Positions 60,482-64,000 of a DNA stretch of 64,000 nt are shown here, in pieces (position 1 is the stretch's first letter; every line of letters begins with the position of its first letter). The notes beneath the pieces were generated by a model, which had not been told where the DNA came from, searched no databases, and was given only the letters and a program-made list of their open reading frames with translations. Position numbers and translations under genes: made by a program. The DNA comes from Thioalkalivibrio sp. ALE14. Lineage in GTDB: Bacteria; Pseudomonadota; Gammaproteobacteria; Ectothiorhodospirales; Ectothiorhodospiraceae. The stretch covers positions 1-64,000 of the forward strand of contig NZ_AQXY01000026.1 of the NCBI RefSeq assembly GCF_000376845.1, in the 5' to 3' direction.

Positions 60482-61912
60482 TCAGTTTCGGGGTGAAGAC
60501 GGCCTCATGAGGGTGCCCGACATGACCGTGTCGCTTCCCGTCTTGACCGGGTCGGGGCCGGGGGAGGAGGACGGTTCCGGCTGTACCGGACTGCTGGCGA
60601 CCGGAGCCGTAGCGGGCTGTGGGGCCTGTTCCAGTTCTCTGCGCATGATGACGGCCAGGGCGACAAAGGCGTACAGGAGGTTGAAATAGGCGACGTCCAG
60701 GAAGATGCCGGATATCAGGTAGCCCACAAGCCCGACCTGGAGGGCCCAGGCGTATTCCGACAGCCAGATCTCCCCGGTCCGCTGGCGCGCCGTTCGCCGG
60801 ATCCGATTGAGCGTGTGAAAGGTGAAGGCGATCAGCAGCAGAAAAACGGCCAGGCCGCCAAATCCATGCTGACCCAGGAGCCCAAAATACACGCTGTGGG
60901 GGGACAGTACGTGGCGCCAGCCACCTTCGAAATTGGCATAACCAATCCACCAGTCATAACCGAGGGCCGTGTTGCGGAAGCCCATGCCGGTGAGTGGTCG
61001 TTCCATCGCCATGTTCCAGGCCACTCCCCAGGACTGGATGCGCTGCATGGCGGACTGGTCTTCCTCGTAGGTTTCGATTGTTTGCCAGCGTTCAACCAGT
61101 GGCTCCGGCGCGGTAACGCCCATCACCACCACCAGGAAAAAACCGACGAGGACCATCAGCCACTTCTTGTGCATGTGCCAGAAGAGCAGGGGTACGATGG
61201 CGAGCAGGCCGACGAATGCCCCTCGCGAGTGAGTGGTCAGGATTGCGATGGCGGTGAGCCAGAAGACGCCGTAGAGGAACCACCCGATCGGGCGCGAGAA
61301 GCGGCTTAGGAGCTCGAAGCCAAGGTCGGCCGACCAGCGCTGGTGGAACATCCGGGCGGAGGCCAGGATGAGGGGCAGGACCATGAGCATGGCCAGCCCG
61401 ATATAGGTGTTGCCGGAGAGGTACGAGCCGGTGGGGCCGAGGACCATGTGGGCCCCGCCCGTCTGGATGGCGAAGATGCCGCCCTTGAACCCGTAGAAGG
61501 CGAGCGAGGCGGTGATGACCAGCAATAGCCACACGATGCGGCGCTCGCCGTAGATTAGTAGCGGGGTAATGAAAGTGATCAGCAGGATCTTCATGAAGTG
61601 GATCCAGAAGTCCCACGCCCCGCTCGAGTTGACCGCGAAGTGGCTGGTCATCGCGAAATAGGCCGCCAGCGCGAACAGCATGACCGTCTCGCGGGTGAAC
61701 GGGAACGGTTGCCGGTCCTTGGCCAGGAACAGTGCGATCAGGGTCGCCCCGCCGAAGTAGGTGGCCAGGGGCGCCCCGCGCATGAACGTCCAGGTGTGCC
61801 ACTGGGGCGCAAAGAGTCCGACCCAGAACCAGGCCAGGATGCCGATCCACGCGTAGCGCACGATCAGGGGCACGAGCACGACGACGATCAGGGCGAGCAG
61901 GTAGTCACGCAT
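60482..61912 (-). CDS. XrtA-associated O-antigen ligase/polymerase-like protein (TIGR03097 type)
   Basis: A 476-residue inner-membrane protein of the O-antigen ligase/Wzy superfamily with about ten to twelve hydrophobic segments. The long periplasmic loop typical of ligases contains SVYFGLLGQHGFGGLAVFLL and the preceding WRHVLSPHS, and TTHSRGAFVGLLAIVPLLF carries the conserved Arg region. Family members are described as exosortase A-linked O-glycosylation ligases; polymerase activity on the EPS unit is an alternative. I start it at the ATG at 61912; an upstream ATG at 61966 would add 18 residues without a ribosome-binding site. The C-terminus is a Pro/Ser-rich cytoplasmic tail. Confidence 0.86.
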   Translation of the reverse strand: MRDYLLALIVVVLVPLIVRYAWIGILAWFWVGLFAPQWHTWTFMRGAPLATYFGGATLIALFLAKDRQPFPFTRETVMLFALAAYFAMTSHFAVNSSGAWDFWIHFMKILLITFITPLLIYGERRIVWLLLVITASLAFYGFKGGIFAIQTGGAHMVLGPTGSYLSGNTYIGLAMLMVLPLILASARMFHQRWSADLGFELLSRFSRPIGWFLYGVFWLTAIAILTTHSRGAFVGLLAIVPLLFWHMHKKWLMVLVGFFLVVVMGVTAPEPLVERWQTIETYEEDQSAMQRIQSWGVAWNMAMERPLTGMGFRNTALGYDWWIGYANFEGGWRHVLSPHSVYFGLLGQHGFGGLAVFLLLIAFTFHTLNRIRRTARQRTGEIWLSEYAWALQVGLVGYLISGIFLDVAYFNLLYAFVALAVIMRRELEQAPQPATAPVASSPVQPEPSSSPGPDPVKTGSDTVMSGTLMRPSSPRN

Positions 61913-62117
61913 GCAGTTCGAACCTCGCGCCGCTGTGGCTGGGTCAGGCGATAGGGGCTGGCTCATGGCCCGTTTCGTCGCATGTTACACGCGGCCGCTC
62001 CGGTGTAACCCCGGGCCGACGAACGGGCTACTAACGGTGCGCCCGGGCCGCGGCCGGAAGCGGCAGGTGCCTGAGGTATGATCGAGCCGTCAGATTCCGA
62101 TACCCCCGGGCGCCGAG

Positions 62118-63719
62118 ATGTCCTTTCTCCTGCACGATTCCGTATGGATGCAAGCCGAACGTGCGGCGGCCGCTCCGGCCCTGCGTCATCGGGATACCGT
62201 GGAGGACTACGCGATGCTGGCGGCCAATATCGGCCATGCGGCGGCGCGCCTGCTGGCTTGTGGCCTGGAGCGCCAGGAACGCGTGGCGGTCTATCTGGAC
62301 AAGCGTCCGGAGACGGTGCATGCCCTGTTCGGTGCTGCCCGAGCCGGCGGGGTCTTCGTGCCGGTCAATCCGTTGCTCAAGGCCGAGCAGGTGGCGCACA
62401 TCCTGCGCGACTGCAATGTGCGCATCCTTGTGACCTCCACGGATCGGTTGTCGGCACTGCGTGCGGCACTCGCCGGGTGCCCCGATCTGCATACGGTGCT
62501 GGTGGTGGGCCCGGAGCCGAGCCAGGACTCGGGCGATGCCGAGGTCGGGCATGTCCGAGTGGATGCCTGGGATGCCGCGCCGGATCGCGATGGAGTGACC
62601 GGGCACCGGGTGATCGATACTGACATGGCCGCGATCCTCTACACCTCCGGGAGTACCGGCCGCCCCAAGGGGGTCGTGCTCTCGCACCGCAACATGGTTG
62701 CGGGCGCACAGAGTGTGTCGACCTATCTGGAGAATCGGCCGGACGATCGAATCCTCGCCGTGCTGCCGTTCAGCTTCGACTACGGACTGAGCCAGCTGAC
62801 CACCGCCTTCCGGACCGGAGCCGAGGCCGTATTGCTGACCTATCTGCTGCCGCGCGATGTGGTCCGGGCGGTGGCGCGCTACGGCATCACGGGTTTGGCG
62901 GCCGTCCCGCCGCTCTGGATTCAGCTTGCGCGTCTTGACTGGCCGGAGGAGGCGCAGCATTCCTTGCGCTATCTCACCAACTCCGGCGGTGCGATGCCGA
63001 AGGAGACGCTGGCCGCACTGCGCGAGCGCCTTCCGCGCACCGATTGCTACCTGATGTACGGTCTGACCGAGGCATTTCGTTCCACCTATCTGCCGCCCGA
63101 GGAGCTCGACAGGCGCCCCGGCTCCATGGGCCGGGCAATCCCCAATGCGGAGATCCAGGTGGTGCGCGAGGACGGCACCCCCTGCGCCCCCGGCGAGCCG
63201 GGCGAACTGGTCCATCGCGGCGCCCTGGTCGCCATGGGGTACTGGAACGACCCGGAGCGCACGGCGGGGCGTTTCCGTCCCGCGCCGGGCCAGCCGTCCG
63301 GTGTCTCATTGCCCGAGGTCGCGGTTTGGTCCGGCGACACCGTGCGCATGGACGAGGACGGTTTTCTGTATTTCGTGGGCCGCCGCGACGAGATGATCAA
63401 GACCTCGGGGTACCGCGTGAGTCCCAACGAGGTGGAAGAGGCGGTCTATGCGACGGGGTTGGTGGCGGAAGCCGCGGCGCTGGGGGTGGAGCACCCGGAT
63501 CTGGGTCAGGCCATCGTGCTGGCGGCCCTGCCCCAGGCCCCGGGCTTGAGTGAGGGCGACTTGCTCAACGCCCTTCGTCCCCATCTGCCGGGCTTCATGC
63601 TGCCGGCGCACGTGGGGCTGCGCACCGAGCCGCTGCCGCGTAACGCCAACGGCAAGATCGACCGCAAGGCGCTTGCTGAAGAATTCGGCGATCTGTTTCG
63701 GGAGGGGGTGCCGGCATGA
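62118..63719 (+). CDS. XrtA-associated acyl-CoA ligase (AMP-forming, TIGR03098 type)
   Basis: A 533-residue adenylate-forming ligase. Motifs: LYTSGSTGRPKGVVL, the central YLMYGLTEAFRST, GDTVRMDEDGFLYFVGRRDEMIKTSG and the C-terminal catalytic Lys region NANGKIDRKAL. It is the family always encoded next to the exosortase-linked PLP-dependent decarboxylase, whose start overlaps this stop by 4 bp. Together they may turn an amino acid into an activated amine or acyl group for the EPS pathway. It is divergent from the ligase gene; the 205-bp gap shows no convincing promoter. Confidence 0.91.
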   Translation: MSFLLHDSVWMQAERAAAAPALRHRDTVEDYAMLAANIGHAAARLLACGLERQERVAVYLDKRPETVHALFGAARAGGVFVPVNPLLKAEQVAHILRDCNVRILVTSTDRLSALRAALAGCPDLHTVLVVGPEPSQDSGDAEVGHVRVDAWDAAPDRDGVTGHRVIDTDMAAILYTSGSTGRPKGVVLSHRNMVAGAQSVSTYLENRPDDRILAVLPFSFDYGLSQLTTAFRTGAEAVLLTYLLPRDVVRAVARYGITGLAAVPPLWIQLARLDWPEEAQHSLRYLTNSGGAMPKETLAALRERLPRTDCYLMYGLTEAFRSTYLPPEELDRRPGSMGRAIPNAEIQVVREDGTPCAPGEPGELVHRGALVAMGYWNDPERTAGRFRPAPGQPSGVSLPEVAVWSGDTVRMDEDGFLYFVGRRDEMIKTSGYRVSPNEVEEAVYATGLVAEAAALGVEHPDLGQAIVLAALPQAPGLSEGDLLNALRPHLPGFMLPAHVGLRTEPLPRNANGKIDRKALAEEFGDLFREGVPA

Positions 63720-64000
63720 ACGATAGCCGTCCCGGTCACAGCGCGATGGAGCAGTTCACGACAGTGGACGACTGTCTGCAGATCGGCGGTATTTCGCTGC
63801 CCGATCTGGCCGCGCGTGTCGGCCAGACCCCCTTTTATGCCTACGACCGTGCCGTGATGAGGCGCCGGGTCGAGCACCTGCGCAGCAACCTGCCGGACGG
63901 CCTCTCCCTCCATTACGCGATCAAGGCCAACCCGATGCCGGCTGTGGTGCAGCATATGGCGGGTCTGGTGGACGGGCTCGACGTGGCCTCGCAGCGGGAG
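63716..64000 (+). CDS. XrtA-associated PLP-dependent decarboxylase, N-terminal part (cut by window edge)
   Basis: The first 95 residues of an alanine-racemase-fold (group IV) decarboxylase. The PLP-binding Lys is K70 in HYAIKANPMPAVV, and VGQTPFYAYDR precedes it, as in diaminopimelate/ornithine decarboxylase relatives and the exosortase-associated family (TIGR03099 type). The ATG at 63716 overlaps the ligase stop (ATGA). The rest of the gene lies beyond the window, so the substrate class cannot be narrowed. Confidence 0.92.
   Translation, partial: MNDSRPGHSAMEQFTTVDDCLQIGGISLPDLAARVGQTPFYAYDRAVMRRRVEHLRSNLPDGLSLHYAIKANPMPAVVQHMAGLVDGLDVASQRE

Overview
The window is GC-rich and dense with genes. 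It reads as the chromosome of a gammaproteobacterium. The gene content and order (PrsK/PrsR/PrsT, an exosortase A fused to EpsI, and the exosortase-A-linked glycosyltransferases, hydrolases, ligase and decarboxylase) is the XrtA/PEP-CTERM exopolysaccharide (EPS) locus typical of Ectothiorhodospiraceae-like or betaproteobacterial environmental species. The genus is not determined; a Thioalkalivibrio-like organism is a guess. No tRNA, rRNA or CRISPR array was seen.

Layout. (1) 1-5.5 kb is a small mobile/defence patch: the N-terminus of an IS1595-type transposase, a DUF3427-type helicase that seems to lack its N-terminal nuclease domain, a HEPN/MNT toxin-antitoxin pair, a 94-bp relic of the galE 3' end, and an AbiEi/AbiEii-like type IV toxin-antitoxin pair with a visible promoter and operator. 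(2) 5.6-7.5 kb: galE and an ElyC/YdcF-type membrane protein. (3) 7.7-16.2 kb: export lipoprotein, initiating sugar-phosphate transferase, prsK, prsR and prsT, closed by a strong terminator. (4) 16.3-17.4 kb: a tandem array of about four and a half 268-bp units built from two kinds of REP-like palindromes. (5) 17.5-18.6 kb: one PEP-CTERM protein gene on the minus strand, with its own terminator and a near-consensus sigma-54 promoter, the type of promoter PrsR should activate. (6) 18.9-27.1 kb: a compact seven-gene minus-strand operon (PilZ protein, two LuxI/FeeM-like acyltransferases, ThiF/E1-like enzyme, LolA-like protein, LysM-beta-barrel protein, RND/MMPL permease).

(7) 27.5-43.8 kb, plus strand: the core EPS machinery. 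It includes chain-length determinant, tyrosine autokinase, beta-barrel, ATPase, deacetylase, FemAB-like protein, four glycosyltransferases, exosortase and an asparagine-synthase-type amidotransferase, interrupted by a GxxExxY gene set in its own repeats. (8) 43.9-49.7 kb: CapK-like ligase, a second asparagine-synthase-like protein with a degenerate glutaminase domain, an acyl carrier protein and two exosortase-associated hydrolases. (9) 49.7-60.5 kb: an accessory block (GT2, GNAT, stand-alone adenylation enzyme, PglK-like ABC flippase, sulfotransferase, two poorly known proteins, a toroid/lyase-like protein) that looks like a strain-variable decoration module. (10) 60.5-64 kb: O-antigen-ligase-like protein, acyl-CoA ligase and the start of a PLP-dependent decarboxylase.

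Working model: the initiating transferase and glycosyltransferases build a lipid-linked repeat unit, which is flipped, polymerised or ligated, and exported through the Wzz/Wza-like parts. PrsK/PrsR switch on PEP-CTERM protein genes through sigma-54, and XrtA processes those proteins at the inner membrane. The ACP, ligase, decarboxylase, hydrolase and amidotransferase genes probably make or attach a small-molecule decoration. The minus-strand operon may make and export an N-acylated molecule. These last two roles are inference.
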